This document shows positions 35,228 through 48,485 of a stretch of DNA of 64,000 bases, piece by piece (within the stretch, counting starts at the first letter, position 1; each line of letters begins with the position of its first letter). The stretch is taken from the NCBI RefSeq assembly GCF_012273895.1, contig NW_024045135.1, positions 1,860,001 to 1,924,000 on the forward strand, read 5' to 3'. The notes beneath the pieces are model-generated. The model saw only the letters and a program-made list of their open reading frames with translations, had not been told where the DNA came from and did no database searches. A program made the position numbers and the translations under genes. This DNA is from Zerene cesonia. Its lineage: Eukaryota; Arthropoda; Insecta; Lepidoptera; Pieridae.

Positions 35228-35345
35228 AGTCCTCCCGCCGCTCAAGTCCTAAATTGTAACATTCCACACTTCACAAACTATTCGAACAATACAACACTCG
35301 TAGCGATCGGCTACGAGGAGCTCGTAGCACCGTAGCGACCGCGGC
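35228..35345 (-). other. Candidate first (5' UTR) exon with promoter-proximal GC-rich DNA
   Basis: On the minus strand a GC-rich block ends in GCGGGAGGACT followed by the donor GTAAGTTTAATT (GT at 35227-35226). It lies 2.76 kb upstream of the signal-peptide exon on the same strand, which is the expected order for a non-coding first exon spliced to 32468. The block contains a GGCCGGCC palindrome and four GCTACG/CGTAGC hexamers (a fifth lies just upstream at 35379), two of them forming the palindrome CTCGTAGC-GATCG-GCTACGAG. No TATA box or transcription start is evident, so the upper boundary is arbitrary. It could instead be part of a repeat family sharing the CGTAGC motif. The donor is seen; the exon status is inference. 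Confidence 0.4.
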
Positions 35346-36299
35346 CGGCCGCGTTGCCAACAGAAATGGCGGGACACCGCTACGTGTCACAGACTATGCA
35401 AACAGACCACCGCATTATCAGTACAACCACTATGCTACTGGAATTACTAAGCAAGTTTAATGTGTGGCGTATTTTATTATGCATTCGCATGTTTGGGCTA
35501 ATTGAATGTGAAGCTACGCTTTGCACTAACTCGCCGGCTTGATTTCATAACAGTTATGCATACAGTAATTATTTAATTAATTTTTGAGAATAATTTGAAT
35601 TATTTTTTTTAGTTTTTTTGACTTTTTTATTAATTATCCGAATTTTGTGCAAATGTGTAGATTATGTTTACCTCCTAATAAAAATCTATAATTTACTAGT
35701 GATAAGTTTAAAAACGAATTACAAATTTTTTGCTTTTTATTAAATGTATTTTAAAATATTTTCGTGTGCTTGTCTTACGTTATACAACAGTTCATGAATT
35801 ATATAGATAGTTATTGAAGAATAAGCTTTATTCTTACAATAAACTCTAACCCAGAGGAATATCTCCGTCTTTTGATAAAATTATCTTGATAAAACTCTTC
35901 AATCGAATAAGACACCTAAATGCACAAGCGATAAACTTAGTTGCTAGTTGTTGTCTATTATAAGCCGGTATCAATGTCTCAGTTAAAGATGACAAGCGGC
36001 TCTCAGTAGGAAGTGTAAGAAGTCGTTGGAGGCACGTGCGCCGCGCCACAGACTAACTCGTAAAGCCGGCAGATGCGCCACTTAAATACTTTTACGCATC
36101 CACCGTTAACTTTACGACGTGGCTATTAAATTAGCGTTGTCTGTTCAAGATCGTTTAATGGTCTCATTTAATCGTCTATTATATTTATACAGCAAAGTTA
36201 ACTGGTATTTGACATGATTTTTAGTTTTAAATAACCAGTTTTTTATAAAAAAAACATATACATTTATCGTGTGGCTGGAGCACTTTTTATAACTTGCCT
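35346..36299. other. Upstream flank of the candidate promoter; no gene seen
   Basis: GAAATGGCGGGACACCGCTA near 35362 is a Pho/YY1-like and GCTACG-containing patch just above the candidate first exon. The rest is AT-rich. Confidence 0.45.
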
Positions 36300-36520
36300 T
36301 GGATTCCATTCCCGGTAGAAAATATAGCCCGGATTCAAGAGGATGCGGTTCATAACCTGTACTAGGGTCTAATAGTATGGTCGCGGACAAATTCCAACTG
36401 TACCCATGGGCCTTTCACTAATATGGCGGAACACAGTCGGGGTTTTATTCGGTTGGAAACCGATATAACCCACGGCCTCTTGCACGGGAGCCGTGGGTGC
36501 TATAGGTGTTGTGTGCAAGA
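36300..36520 (+). mobile_element. Retrotransposon-like fragment with 8-bp hairpin
   Basis: ATGGTCGCGGACAAATTCC to GGTTGGAAACCGATATAACC is followed by the inverted repeat CCCACGGC-11 nt-GCCGTGGG. A related hairpin recurs at 53325-53361. GC content is well above the flanks. The general look is that of a LINE 3' region, but the family is not recognised with certainty; boundaries are approximate. Confidence 0.45.
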
Positions 36521-36990
36521 TTTCCCCACTTTAAAAATGGACTAATAATAGTGTCTCTATTAAAAATTATAGATAAATTAAGTATTTATAGTTTTGTAGA
36601 GATTTTTTCCAAACCAAATTTATTTAAACTAATGAGAACATCCTACTCTCTGTTAATATTATCGCATTCTACAGTACATACCCTCACAGAGGTCTATCCA
36701 ATGCTGGTATTAAATAGCCGCTAAGACACGTCTACAGCTGAATCTGAGCGTCGAGTGTCTGCCGGAGATACGGGCGACCAGGCCGACTCGATGCCAGCGG
36801 CTGGCGGCTAGTTAAGCTCGACACCGAAGATTTGTTCAATTCTTCGAGAAACTACAATACTTTAACATTGGAAACCTGTTTTATATCAATGATTTCGTAT
36901 TTTATTTTATGTGCATTTTGCTTTTAACGAAATGTCTTGTTATCTGTTATGTCAAACGCTACTTGGTTTAAGAGTTTATCATTTTCTTGC

Positions 36991-37157
36991 AGTTCGACCC
37001 GGCTTCGCCTGTGGTACATATATAGCCTATATCACTCAGCCAAGTTGCAGCTTTCTAATAGTGAAAGAGTTTTTATAATCGGTAGTATAGTTTTTGAGTT
37101 TATCCATTACAAACAAACAAAAATACAAATTCTTCCTCTTTATAATATTAGTGTAGA
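36991..37157 (-). mobile_element. Helitron-like element with intact TC start
   Basis: In plus sense it runs from TTCGACCCGGCTTCGCCTGT through GTTGCAGCTTTCTAATAGTG to TTATAATATTAGTGTAGA, the reversed TC start with A before it. The final CTAG is lost. Confidence 0.75.
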
Positions 37158-40100
37158 TAAAATTTTTTTATTATGTCTGTATTTATAAAATGACAATCCA
37201 AATCATTCAAACATTCAATGAAATAAAACCTTTAAAGAAATTTAATAGCAATTGTAGAGAGTGACTGATGCATTCGAGATTGTCTAAAGTTACGCTGAAA
37301 CAGTATTTAGTAAACAATAAAATAGATAAAGCATTGCCTCCATCGCCTAGAATGATTGATAAACAACTGGAACAGATATTTATAAATATTATGCACTAAA
37401 AGCGATTATAGTACATAAGAACAAGAAAATAAACAGACCTTAATATAACTTTTTTAAAAACTACACTTTGCTCTGTGATTCTTGCATATACGAGTATTAA
37501 TACAAAAAAAGTGTTTATTTGTTTGTGTTTATTCTACATGGCAACGGAGCGATATTGTTATTTATATTTGAGACTATAATACATTTCACCTTTTTCCTTA
37601 TATGTTTTACTTAATACTTTATTTGGATACTAAAGGCTAATTTGATAGATAGAATAGGCAATTTATGTTACATATACTAATTCCAATATCTGTATGAAAT
37701 TCTTTTTACTGGCTCCTGAATAAGAAATCACGATTACATACAGTGTGTTATTTTCACTGCTTCAACAAAGGATTAAAACAATTTGTCACCAAAACGTTTT
37801 TAATTGGAAATTGATTAAACCGTTCCTAATTTTAACGTGTTTCCCGCGTCTGTGAGGCAGAGGTGAATTTGTAGGAATCTCTTAAATGAAATTCCTGAGC
37901 GAAACACAGGCCCCACGACCTGCTAATGAGAGCGAACCGCGGTTTGTTCCTAGTGTCGTATACTGGAGACAATTATTTGTTTTGTTGTAGTGTATTAAAT
38001 TATGGTAGAAATTTCAAAATAGTTAAACCTACTTCTATTTAAATAGTAGCTCGAAACAAACCACATAGCTTAGAGGTAGATAAGTACCTTGTTGGACTTA
38101 CATATTTCAGATATTACACAGTAAATAACTCAAATGTTTAAGTCCGTTTTCAGCCTAACTACGAGATCAAAGGCGTCGTACTATCGTATGCTTCTCGTTA
38201 TACTGTGCTTTAACCTTCAAATGGCATTCATGAACTTACTACCTACGAAACTAACTTTACTTTACTAACTACTTAACGAATTAGTAAAACTTTAATAAGT
38301 TTACATAGGATTAACACTAGTTCTAGTTCAATATCTGCATGAATTTTGACCTGCATTGAAGTGCATTTGTGGTTCCGACCGCTAGCTATAATCCGCATCT
38401 AGTCAATATTCAATCACAACTCGGAGCCGGATACCGATAAACGAGATTGATAGCATACCGTCATTGAGTTTCAGTTAACCGAGTCACATAACTTATATTC
38501 ATGGGGAAATATAATCATCGCTTTAGAAAAAGCCGCATCAATGAGGTAAGGCTTATGGACTGAACGTGCTAACTTGGACCGTAAGATCTGAACAATATGA
38601 ATCAAAATACCACATTTATGTGATACGGATATTTAGAAATTCATCATACCTACAGATAACTTAAGAGATTCGTATCATGTAATAGATTCAATTTTTATGT
38701 GAGAGACCATCCTTTCCGCGGTATCAGTATTATTTCCAAGTAATTGATGTTTATATGTATTACATGCTATAATTACTATCGATATATAAATACTTAGAAT
38801 ATGGTCTCTATTCGCTAATTAATTTATGTAATTAAACTATAGTTTAATGTGATTAAGTAAGCTTTATAAAATGTTATCTGTATTCTATATAAGAAATTTT
38901 AAAATAAATAAATAAACCCGAATACTAATTAGTTCATGATGTTTTCATCCTTTACCGAGGATTCGCACTAATTCCGCGCTCCCACTCTACGCGGGTTCAA
39001 CCGCAATACACTCCGGTATTGAAAATGCGAATATGAATATAAGCAGTAAATCGAATCAATGGTTATCTATTAGAGGCTCGTAATCCTCTTTGTGAAATAG
39101 CAATCAGCTGGCGAGCTCTTAATCAGCTCTTTATCAATTACCATTCCGTATTAATTGCCGCGCTATTATTGGCTCGAATCGTTTTAATGGAAATTGTTAT
39201 ATTTGTTTTTAATTAAATTTATAAGACCATTCTTCATTATTATATTATTTTACACATACACGATATGTTAGCGCATACTTTATTGAAATATAATGATTCT
39301 AATTACTAAAAAATCATGTATATTGTAGATATCTTATATTTTAGTTGATAAATACTGACAGAAGATAAATCCCTACATCCACACATCTGATTCAGATCAA
39401 TTACTGTCACACGATTATAAAGTGTACGCGAGTGAAGCGGGGTAGAAAGAAACTCCTAATATATATTATATAACAAAAAAAATTATGAATAAAACCTTTT
39501 ATTCACTGGCCTGTACAATCAAATCGAATTGTACGCTTCTGAACGAATGTCCCTTGAAAAGGTAATTCTTCCCAGTCGCTTAGTCCAGTAACGGGATTGT
39601 GAACATCTCATACAAGCCAATTAATTAAAGCCTCTTACATCCTGCAGGCTTCGGAAGGACATAATATCGTGACACTTCGACACGCGTACACTTGCTCAGT
39701 TGTGTGGACAAGTGTTATTAGGGAATATTACAATTATCTTTTCTCAATTCGACTGTATTACTTCTTGTGCTTGTTACCTCAGAACTTTCGTTAGGGTGAA
39801 CTGATTTTGAAGTTCCTTTATTATCTACTATAAGAATGCCTTAAAATTTTATCTAGTTCTGAAAATTGAAGGCGACTTAGGTTATTTTAATTATTTGTTA
39901 CATTTAATAATGTTTTGCAGAGTCTATTTAGATAGGGATTCGGCAGATAAGTTCTTTAAAAATTTCACATCATGAAATTTGATTCAACCAATAACCGTAA
40001 CAAACAACTAGACAAAAATATCATGATAGTTATAAGAGCTACAAACCAACACTTACATTGTTTATATTTATAAACTCGAGCACAATAGAAAATCTGATCT

Positions 40101-41034
40101 GAGGTACACGATGCTTTCTCCTTAAATTAAAAACCATCATATCCAAAGAGGTAAAGCTGATACTAAATATTTGAACACTTTGTCGCATAAATCAAGTCTA
40201 ATAGCCAGAATATATTGCGAACTGTTAATATTAGTCATAGAACCTGAAATTCTACTACTGGTAAATTACAGTCAAGCGAGATGCATTGATATTGGTTGCT
40301 CTTTCTTGCAAAACCCTACTGATCAGATGTTGATTGAATTTTGACATAGTGCTGAGTCTTTATAAACTCTAATCTAATCTTTACCGCGCAAGTCTAGCTC
40401 AAGCTAGTACAAGCATGAGGTAAAAGCGAAACATTTCTTTGTACACTATTCGTAATTTCTGTGTGATTGTACTCTTAAACCGTCGCGCTCTCGCGTACGA
40501 AGTTACCGAAGTTCTCTCTCATTTGATTATAAACTTATAAGTGAATGATGCAAGTTAGTGTCGGTCGTGTCCAGTGTGTGAAACCATTTGACAGCTTTTT
40601 ATAACCGTAGTATATTATATTATATCTCTATGTGTATAAAATTATTTTGTCGCAATATTAATAACAATACTTAACGACTCCGAAAGAGCTGGACTGATTT
40701 TTACGAAAATTTGTGTGCATATCAGGCAGGTCAGAGAATCAGTCAACATATATTTGTCATTTATTTATCTTTATTCCCTAAACGATAGGAGTGAGGCTAG
40801 TCCGTCCATATTAAACGAGATAAAATGTCAATCATGTTCAATAGTTCCTCTACAATCCAATGACGCATTATGTTTGGATAAACATTTCCAAATATTTCAA
40901 CAGACAAATGGAGTTACAGATCAATAGACTGATGAAAAAATATTATTTGCAAACTGAATTCAAAGAGAAAAAGTTCTTGTTCTGACAAATTGAGGATGCT
41001 ATAGTTTATTGCTAAAATGGTCTATAATAATACA
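37158..41034. other. No gene seen; possible conserved island at 39060-39200
   Basis: The island alternates TAATT/AATTA and GC-rich words (AATCAGCTGGCGAGCTCTTA) and is unlike the repeats. About 40672-40740 resembles a badly eroded Helitron-like centre. Confidence 0.5.
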
Positions 41035-41165
41035 TTTATGTTCTCTCTATACATGTTCTCACTGCAGAGACGCAGGTCTCTTATGAGGCTCCAGGGCATT
41101 GTCAGGGTCCACTATGCTGGCAAAGTGCTTACTGATAGACGTTGCCGAATGTTTCCTTTTTCAGC
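41035..41165 (-). mobile_element. Degenerate SINE copy
   Basis: TACATGTTCTCACTGCAGAG and TCTTATGAGGCTCCAGGG, CCACTATGCTGGCAAAGTGC keep the order of the reverse-complemented SINE tail and body at 14660-14740, with many substitutions. Old copy; boundaries approximate. Confidence 0.5.
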
Positions 41166-42621
41166 TTTCTGCATTGATTGGAGTATTGTGGTCTATTTAA
41201 CGTTTCCACGGTTACCTTGTTCCGAATCTGTTAGTTGAAAGGACATAAAAATAGATGTAGGTTAGGTTTAATTGTATGTTAATTTTTATGAATTTATCAC
41301 TTAAAATTTCAATTACATCAGAATCCAAAACAATTGAACAAAAATAGCTCTTTCAAGTCGTAAACAATTTAACTCGACTTAATCTATTCGTTACACGAAG
41401 CGAAAGAGATAGATGCACTTAATCCTCGCAAGTGCATTAGTGTGAGCGGGAAGGGTATATGGCTTACTGTTTGAATGTTGGCTGAGGGCTTAACAAGTTA
41501 GTTAATAAGAGAGTGAAGAAATCCATTTCAATTCGGCCAGTTAATGGATCGATTTAATTGTTAAATTGTCAAGGTATTTAATCACATCATTTTTTTATTC
41601 TTATTTCGTAAGATATCTCACGCAAAACGTTTATATTATATTATTAACATAGTTGTTATTTATTTAAGGACAATCTTTTTTGTATTGTACATATATAAAA
41701 AAAATGAAACTGGGCACTCATGTTAAAACTGTTTGTAATTAAATGAAGAGAAGGGAAGTTAAATGTATCTGAAACTTTAGCATAAAAGTAATAGAAAAAT
41801 TCAATATTTATGAAGATTTTTTGTCTTTACCTTAAAAAAACACACAGTTCACAGTTTCAAGCCAGTCGAATCTTGCCAGTAACTAGCTCTATTAACTAGT
41901 AAGCTGTGAATAACAGCAAGCTGCGTCGCACGACAGCGAAGAACGAAACAAAGAGAATTAAGTCACAATTTAATCTATTCAGTTTCACTGTCAATACATA
42001 AAAACTACATTGTCTGTATCGCTGCGCTTTTACATAACGAAATATTTAAACAACATATCCTAGACAAAAACGAGATAGAGTGAATTGAATAAATTAATGC
42101 TTAAATAATAGTTGATAAGTTATACGCATCTAAAGTCAAAGAAATATCGTAGGCAGTATAATCTTTTTATTCAAAATCCATGAAGAGATAAATTTTGTAA
42201 AATAAGCGAAAGCTATATTAGGAGTCTGGGTTTCATGTTGCATGTGATTTATAATTTGTTCAATAAATGATTTTTATTTTATTTTTTATTTCTTATATAA
42301 ACATTTATAAAATTTATTTTAATTTAACCTCAAATGACACCACACACACGTAATGTTTGTCTGCATGTTGATTACTATCCAGTAAGTAAAAGTAAACATC
42401 TTCTCTATATATGCGTTTTTGTAAGCAGGGCAAAGGATTTTCATTTTCTTTCTTTATTTTTATAACAATACAGACCGTTTATTCATTTCCTGGGTTGCGT
42501 AGCAAGGAGTGTTGGTTTAGGGACGCCTTATGCGTGTAATATATTTGTGTTTAAGTTAATTACGAAGGTAGAAATATAGTTTGATACACAAAATGATTTT
42601 CTGATATTTTATTACATAATC

Positions 42622-42922
42622 AAAGTAGGGGAAGCTCAGTGGTAAGGACCTTGCGCTTAAAATCGAAGTCGGGGTTGAGGCCACGCGAGTGTATAGGAAA
42701 TAACTTAATTTTTCAATTTATCTGCGCATGTGGCACTTCACAACTGCTCGAAACGGTGACGGATATCATCATGTGGAAACCGGCATGTCTGAGAATAAAA
42801 GTTCGGCGACATGTGACATCTGCCAACTCGCATTCGGACAGCGTGGTGGATTATGGACTGAACCCTCGAAGGAGACCTGTGTCCCAGCAGTGGGAACATA
42901 TATGGGCTGATGATAATGATGA
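42622..42922 (+). mobile_element. tRNA-derived SINE, same family as 14651, older copy
   Basis: The A box AAGCTCAGTGG (42632-42642) has one change, and the B box has lost one C (GGTTGAGGCC at 42673-42682). The body diverges clearly from the copy at 14651, but the tail at 42871-42909 differs from the other two tails by a single base. It ends in TGATGATAATGATGA. No target-site duplication is obvious. An open frame of 124 codons across it is a repeat artefact. Confidence 0.85.
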
Positions 42923-45385
42923 ATTATATACCAGGAATCGACAGGTAGTAAAATCTGATATTTTTGGACACAGGAAGACGAGTGAGCGGCGAAGAATGTG
43001 CATTTGCAGCTGAAACTAAAATGTACAATACATGTACACGTTGGTTAAATATGAATATAGTTTCAGAGAATATCATATCGCTTCATATAAAACAGGCATT
43101 CGATTACTTTTAATCAGAATGTAAATATATTTGAAGGTAAGCAGGTAAGGAGAGATTTTCTGTGTTTTGACAATTCAAAAGCGCTTCTTAACAAAGTCTA
43201 GTTGAATTAAATAAATGTTTGAGTTTGAGTTTACTTATTCAGACTAGGCAATTTTCAACTTAATACTAAATACTTTACTTATATTTAACCACTAATAATT
43301 AAGAAAACTGCAATATATCCTTACAATGAAAAATAAAGCCTTACATTGTATGTTTTAATACAAATTAAATTTCCCATCAAATCGAAAACTATCGAGAATT
43401 TGAAAATGAAAGTTTAATACCGCGTTCGATGTCCGGTTGATGGATTTATTACTATTGAACGTTGTTTATATTGCTATTCCCGCGCATGTGAGCCGATTCA
43501 TTGTCCGTTTGTTTGTTGAACACATTTGCGTTATGGATATTTTATGTGCCGAGATAAAATCGATATCAGTGTTATTTTAAATTGTGAAAAAGCCGACTGA
43601 ATGTTTGAGGATAAAATTTAATTTTTTACCAATTGTTACACAAAAATGATAATAAAGAGTATGTAGATTTCAACCGACTTGAATAATTATTAGGGTACCA
43701 ATAAATGAGGTTATCAATTCAACTGTCTTTTTGGGTTTGTTACGTCTGAACTTTCGACAGGGTTTAGGTGAATAGATTTTCGGGTTTAGATGAAGATGAA
43801 AGAAATTTAAATTACAAATTTATTGCTTAATTTTCAAAATAAAAATGTAAAAAATCGTACATGTCGCTACGACAGACGATATCGTATGAGCAGTCGTCAG
43901 CAAGACGCAAATTCGCAGCACGTAGCCGCAAATGTGTTCAAGAATTAATGTAATCTTCGCTGGAGCACAATTGGGCGGGAATTCGGCGAATTGGGAACAC
44001 TTCCACGCTCCAAGATAGTTGAATGATGCACTATGTATTCAACTTATCTTCAGTACTTGGGGTAGGTATTTATGTTAGTTGACATTGAGTTGCTTTGGTG
44101 TTTCGGTAGGCTTAATTGTATGGGACAGTAATGTAGCAATTTCAAACGGTTTTAGGTGCACACACATTATGTTTTCATTTTCTTATTATTACTCGAATAT
44201 ATTCAATATCCGTCTTTAAATTGGGTTTTTATTACAGTGTAAAACTTCAAGTGGTCTTTCAAAGATCAACCTCAAATAAAAATGAAGAGGAACAAATTTG
44301 CATGGAGATTTTTAAGCGAACAACGTGACTTGCACGCGATGACATTAGCAAATTAGTATAGTCTATTTTTCACTTTATTTTCCATCATTTGAATAAATCC
44401 CTAGATTTTAAGAAAGTTAAGACCTTTCCACATAAGAAGTATTGTCAAGTATGTGATGTACGCGAATAATTTACAAATTGTTTGAGTGAATTTCAGCAAT
44501 TTGGCCTTCATCCGTTTTGTTGCTTGAACGTGGAGAATGTAGGCTTAATAAATTGCTTTAACAGTACGTTTGTGTAAGTGAAAATAGCATTTGGACGATT
44601 ACTTCGTTATGTTTGAAAAATGCACATTTTCTTTAATTCTAAAACATAAGTCTTATTTGGAAGTTTAGTAACATCGCATGAATTATGTACGTTAATATAA
44701 ACATCTATTGAGTATTAAGGTGATTAAAATATAAACCTTTGAGGATGTAACATTTATTTAGAACACAAAACTGTTTCTGCGACGATCTTTTATATTGCCG
44801 CGAGACAGCTCCCAGAATAGTATAACAGAAATATAATATAAGAAAAAGAGAGCATAAAATATATTAAGATCAAAACATTGACTTAAAAAATGTGTTAAAA
44901 TTTTCCTGCAAACAAAGAATGCATTTGTGTCCCATGGGTTTCAGCTGCTGAACAGTTTGTCCCTGAACTAGATTCACATTTTTGCTCATATCCAAAAGCG
45001 GATGTGAAAACCACATTATTTATGCTTGAAGCCAAGCGAAAGCAGCGAAAAGCAAACTCATTTTCGAGCCTGCTCTGTTTAACAGTCTTAAACATGGCAA
45101 CGCTTCGAATCTTTAGTTCGATACCGAATAATACTAACGTTTTATTTTATTATAATATAATATCAGATTATTCACACATTTATAGTGAATTGTTTAAAGC
45201 ATACTACGAGCTGGCACAATAAATAATTTTCTACTTATTGATTTATCGTATTACATGAAAGCAAAGCTGATTAATGAGTCAACAAAGAAATGGGCTTCTA
45301 CACTATCGTAGAAGCCCATTTCATTTCTTATCTATATGAGCATTTAAAAAATTTAATTTAATTGACACATTACTGCTTCAATCAG
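42923..45385. other. No gene seen; AT-rich DNA
   Basis: Short frames only. A small GC-richer patch at 43860-43990 contains two GCTACG/CGTAGC words. Confidence 0.55.
45287..45322. repeat. Perfect 15-bp inverted repeat
   Basis: GAAATGGGCTTCTAC (45287-45301) and GTAGAAGCCCATTTC (45308-45322) enclose a 6-nt loop, about 60 bp before a SINE fragment and 250 bp before the assembly gap. Confidence 0.9.
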
Positions 45386-45497
45386 TGAAGGAAAACATCG
45401 TCAGAAAGCCGACTTACAAAGCAAAACGGTGCACCACACTACGGCATCTGCCTATGCATTACGGCTACCATGTTTTTTTTGGTTTCATAGGAGGTAT
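45386..45497 (+). mobile_element. Internal fragment of the same SINE family
   Basis: GTGAAGGAAAACATCGT followed later by CGGCATCTGCC and CATAGGAGG follows the order of the SINE body (compare the reverse complement of 14690-14822). Neither the tRNA head nor the tail is present. It lies just before the assembly gap. Confidence 0.6.
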
Positions 45498-45569
45498 ATA
45501 CTTAGTCTGGCCATAAATACTGTTACACTTAATTATAAAAAAATATTACATTTGAATTTCGAATCTGTC

Positions 45570-46569
45570 NNNNNNNNNNNNNNNNNNNNNNNNNNNNNNN
45601 NNNNNNNNNNNNNNNNNNNNNNNNNNNNNNNNNNNNNNNNNNNNNNNNNNNNNNNNNNNNNNNNNNNNNNNNNNNNNNNNNNNNNNNNNNNNNNNNNNNN
45701 NNNNNNNNNNNNNNNNNNNNNNNNNNNNNNNNNNNNNNNNNNNNNNNNNNNNNNNNNNNNNNNNNNNNNNNNNNNNNNNNNNNNNNNNNNNNNNNNNNNN
45801 NNNNNNNNNNNNNNNNNNNNNNNNNNNNNNNNNNNNNNNNNNNNNNNNNNNNNNNNNNNNNNNNNNNNNNNNNNNNNNNNNNNNNNNNNNNNNNNNNNNN
45901 NNNNNNNNNNNNNNNNNNNNNNNNNNNNNNNNNNNNNNNNNNNNNNNNNNNNNNNNNNNNNNNNNNNNNNNNNNNNNNNNNNNNNNNNNNNNNNNNNNNN
46001 NNNNNNNNNNNNNNNNNNNNNNNNNNNNNNNNNNNNNNNNNNNNNNNNNNNNNNNNNNNNNNNNNNNNNNNNNNNNNNNNNNNNNNNNNNNNNNNNNNNN
46101 NNNNNNNNNNNNNNNNNNNNNNNNNNNNNNNNNNNNNNNNNNNNNNNNNNNNNNNNNNNNNNNNNNNNNNNNNNNNNNNNNNNNNNNNNNNNNNNNNNNN
46201 NNNNNNNNNNNNNNNNNNNNNNNNNNNNNNNNNNNNNNNNNNNNNNNNNNNNNNNNNNNNNNNNNNNNNNNNNNNNNNNNNNNNNNNNNNNNNNNNNNNN
46301 NNNNNNNNNNNNNNNNNNNNNNNNNNNNNNNNNNNNNNNNNNNNNNNNNNNNNNNNNNNNNNNNNNNNNNNNNNNNNNNNNNNNNNNNNNNNNNNNNNNN
46401 NNNNNNNNNNNNNNNNNNNNNNNNNNNNNNNNNNNNNNNNNNNNNNNNNNNNNNNNNNNNNNNNNNNNNNNNNNNNNNNNNNNNNNNNNNNNNNNNNNNN
46501 NNNNNNNNNNNNNNNNNNNNNNNNNNNNNNNNNNNNNNNNNNNNNNNNNNNNNNNNNNNNNNNNNNNNN
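45570..46569. other. Assembly gap of exactly 1000 N
   Basis: All bases are N. The round length suggests a scaffolding gap of conventional rather than measured size. Open frames that run through it are artefacts. A SINE fragment ends about 70 bp before the gap, so an interspersed repeat could have helped break the assembly. Confidence 0.99.
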
Positions 46570-47956
46570 TAATAAATGTTATTTGCAGTTAACAATTTTC
46601 TTTTTTCTTTATTACAATATTTATGGCAAGACTAGGTATATCCACAGTGGTGAAAAATATAGACTGAGAAGAATATTACATATGTTTACATTTTTAATAT
46701 TCATAAATTAGTATTAAATATTGTTTATAAGAACAGCGAATTCAATCTGATAAACGATTTAATGAAGAAAACATTGACAAATAACAGAGACATCTAAATA
46801 CTAAAATATTTTTAAAATTAACTAATAAGCAATACTTTGCCTTATAAAGCTTTTTAATACGGTGTATATTTGGCTGCCGGCCCCGATTCTAATGTCAGTA
46901 CTTATTTACTCGAGCACATTATCGTACAATCCTGCATTACCCTACATATTGCTATATTAATTTACAAATTATGAATATTGAATTAACTGCGACCTAGTAT
47001 GGCATCGCTTAACGTGATTTTATAAAGATTCCAGCATTTTTTATGAAAAATTACATGTTTCCAAGAGGTACTTATTATTAAGTATTATATCATGTTGTAC
47101 TCGAAATAAAATTTAGCAAAGATCAGTTGTATTATGTGGAATATATTTTGTGTGTGTGTTTGCACTAAATAAATTCCAAAGTATTTTGCCAATTCCGAAA
47201 ATGCTCTTCCCAAAAGATAGCTGTATTACCCGAATAACAAGTGCTACAATACTTTTTTATTTCATTGGTCAATACGAATAGATTTCATAATTTAATGTTA
47301 TTTGACAAATAAATAATCGTTATCATATCATATACGCAAGTTATCAATTCAGATCATTTTGGATATTCGTACTCCAGTAATTTAATAATTTGTGTGGTTT
47401 CTGTAATTAATATTTACGTTAAACGACTAATGGGCTGCATTATTATTAATCAGTAATTCATGTGGCTAATGTGTAATGAGATTTTAAACATTGATTTATG
47501 AGAAAAATTGAATTCGATTTAAATGCTATCAAAAGTCCAATTAATGTAGCAAATTATCAAATTCGTTAAGTCTGCTTGTAAAAATGTGAAATAGTAAAGA
47601 AACAACTATATTTGAATCGCAGAACAGATAGAAGAGGTCAGAAGGGCAGGCGGGCGAGGCAGGCGCTCTTATTTGAAAACGGTCTTAATATGTGAACATA
47701 TTACATTACTTGCAATGCGCCGTGCGTTGCGTTCTAATGCAAATCAAATATCCTTCTTACTTATATTACCTGTTGTCTTGATGAGAGTTTGAGTATGAAT
47801 AACTGCCAGAAAAGTAGAATAATATCATTTTTCGTTTATTAATCCTATGTTTCTTCCTTTATTCTATTTTCTTAATTCGTTTTCGCAACAAATACCTCAG
47901 CCTGTTACTTTAAAACTATTAAAAATAATTGAGCCTGTAAATAACATTATAAATTA

Positions 47957-48080
47957 CTAGCTGCGCCCCGCGGTTTCACCCGTGTAAGTCCGTATCCCGT
48001 AGGAATATCGGGATAAAAAGTTGCCTATATGTTATTCCAGTTGTCCAGCTGTCTACGTACCAAATTTCATTGTGATCGAT
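47957..48080 (-). mobile_element. Helitron-like element, 5'-truncated
   Basis: CTAGCTGCGCCCCGCGGTTT in plus sense is the reversed 3' end, with T expected next on the minus strand. Similarity stops after CATTGTGATCGAT, so the 5' third is lost. Confidence 0.85.
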
Positions 48081-48462
48081 AGTGAGGATGCTGTACAATT
48101 TCTAGAATATTAATTTAAATTGCATCCAATAATACATATTTATAGAATGCAGTATACAGTAGTAATCGAGCATTTAATTAGTTCCTGATCCTCTCCCTAG
48201 ATGATCCCAGCCTCACACAGAGCCGCTAACACACTCCGCTATATTAGTGACTTGTACGTGCTTGTATGTGCTATACGAGGATATGCTGCAGCGCAATGGT
48301 GAAACACGGCCAATAGAAAATGTACGTAATATTAAAAATATAATACTAATAGCTTTCGTTCATATTTACAATATAACCGTTTAAATGTCATATTCAACGT
48401 AATGTGAACAAATCCTGGATCCAACCGCCGATCGGTCCAACCGATCAATCCGCTAATCTCAT

Positions 48463-48485
48463 TTTATTTTTATTTTATTTTATTT
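48463..48485 (+). repeat. TTTTA-type short tandem repeat
   Basis: Imperfect ATTTT/ATTTTT units in tandem. Confidence 0.7.

Noticed and set aside
40672..40740. Another Helitron-like copy
   Set aside because: Only GAGCTGGACTGATTTTTACG resembles the family centre; no ends are preserved.
42639..43013. 124-codon plus-strand open frame
   Set aside because: It reads through a tRNA-derived SINE and its flank.
45429..46595. Very long frames across the N run
   Set aside because: They consist of undetermined residues in an assembly gap.
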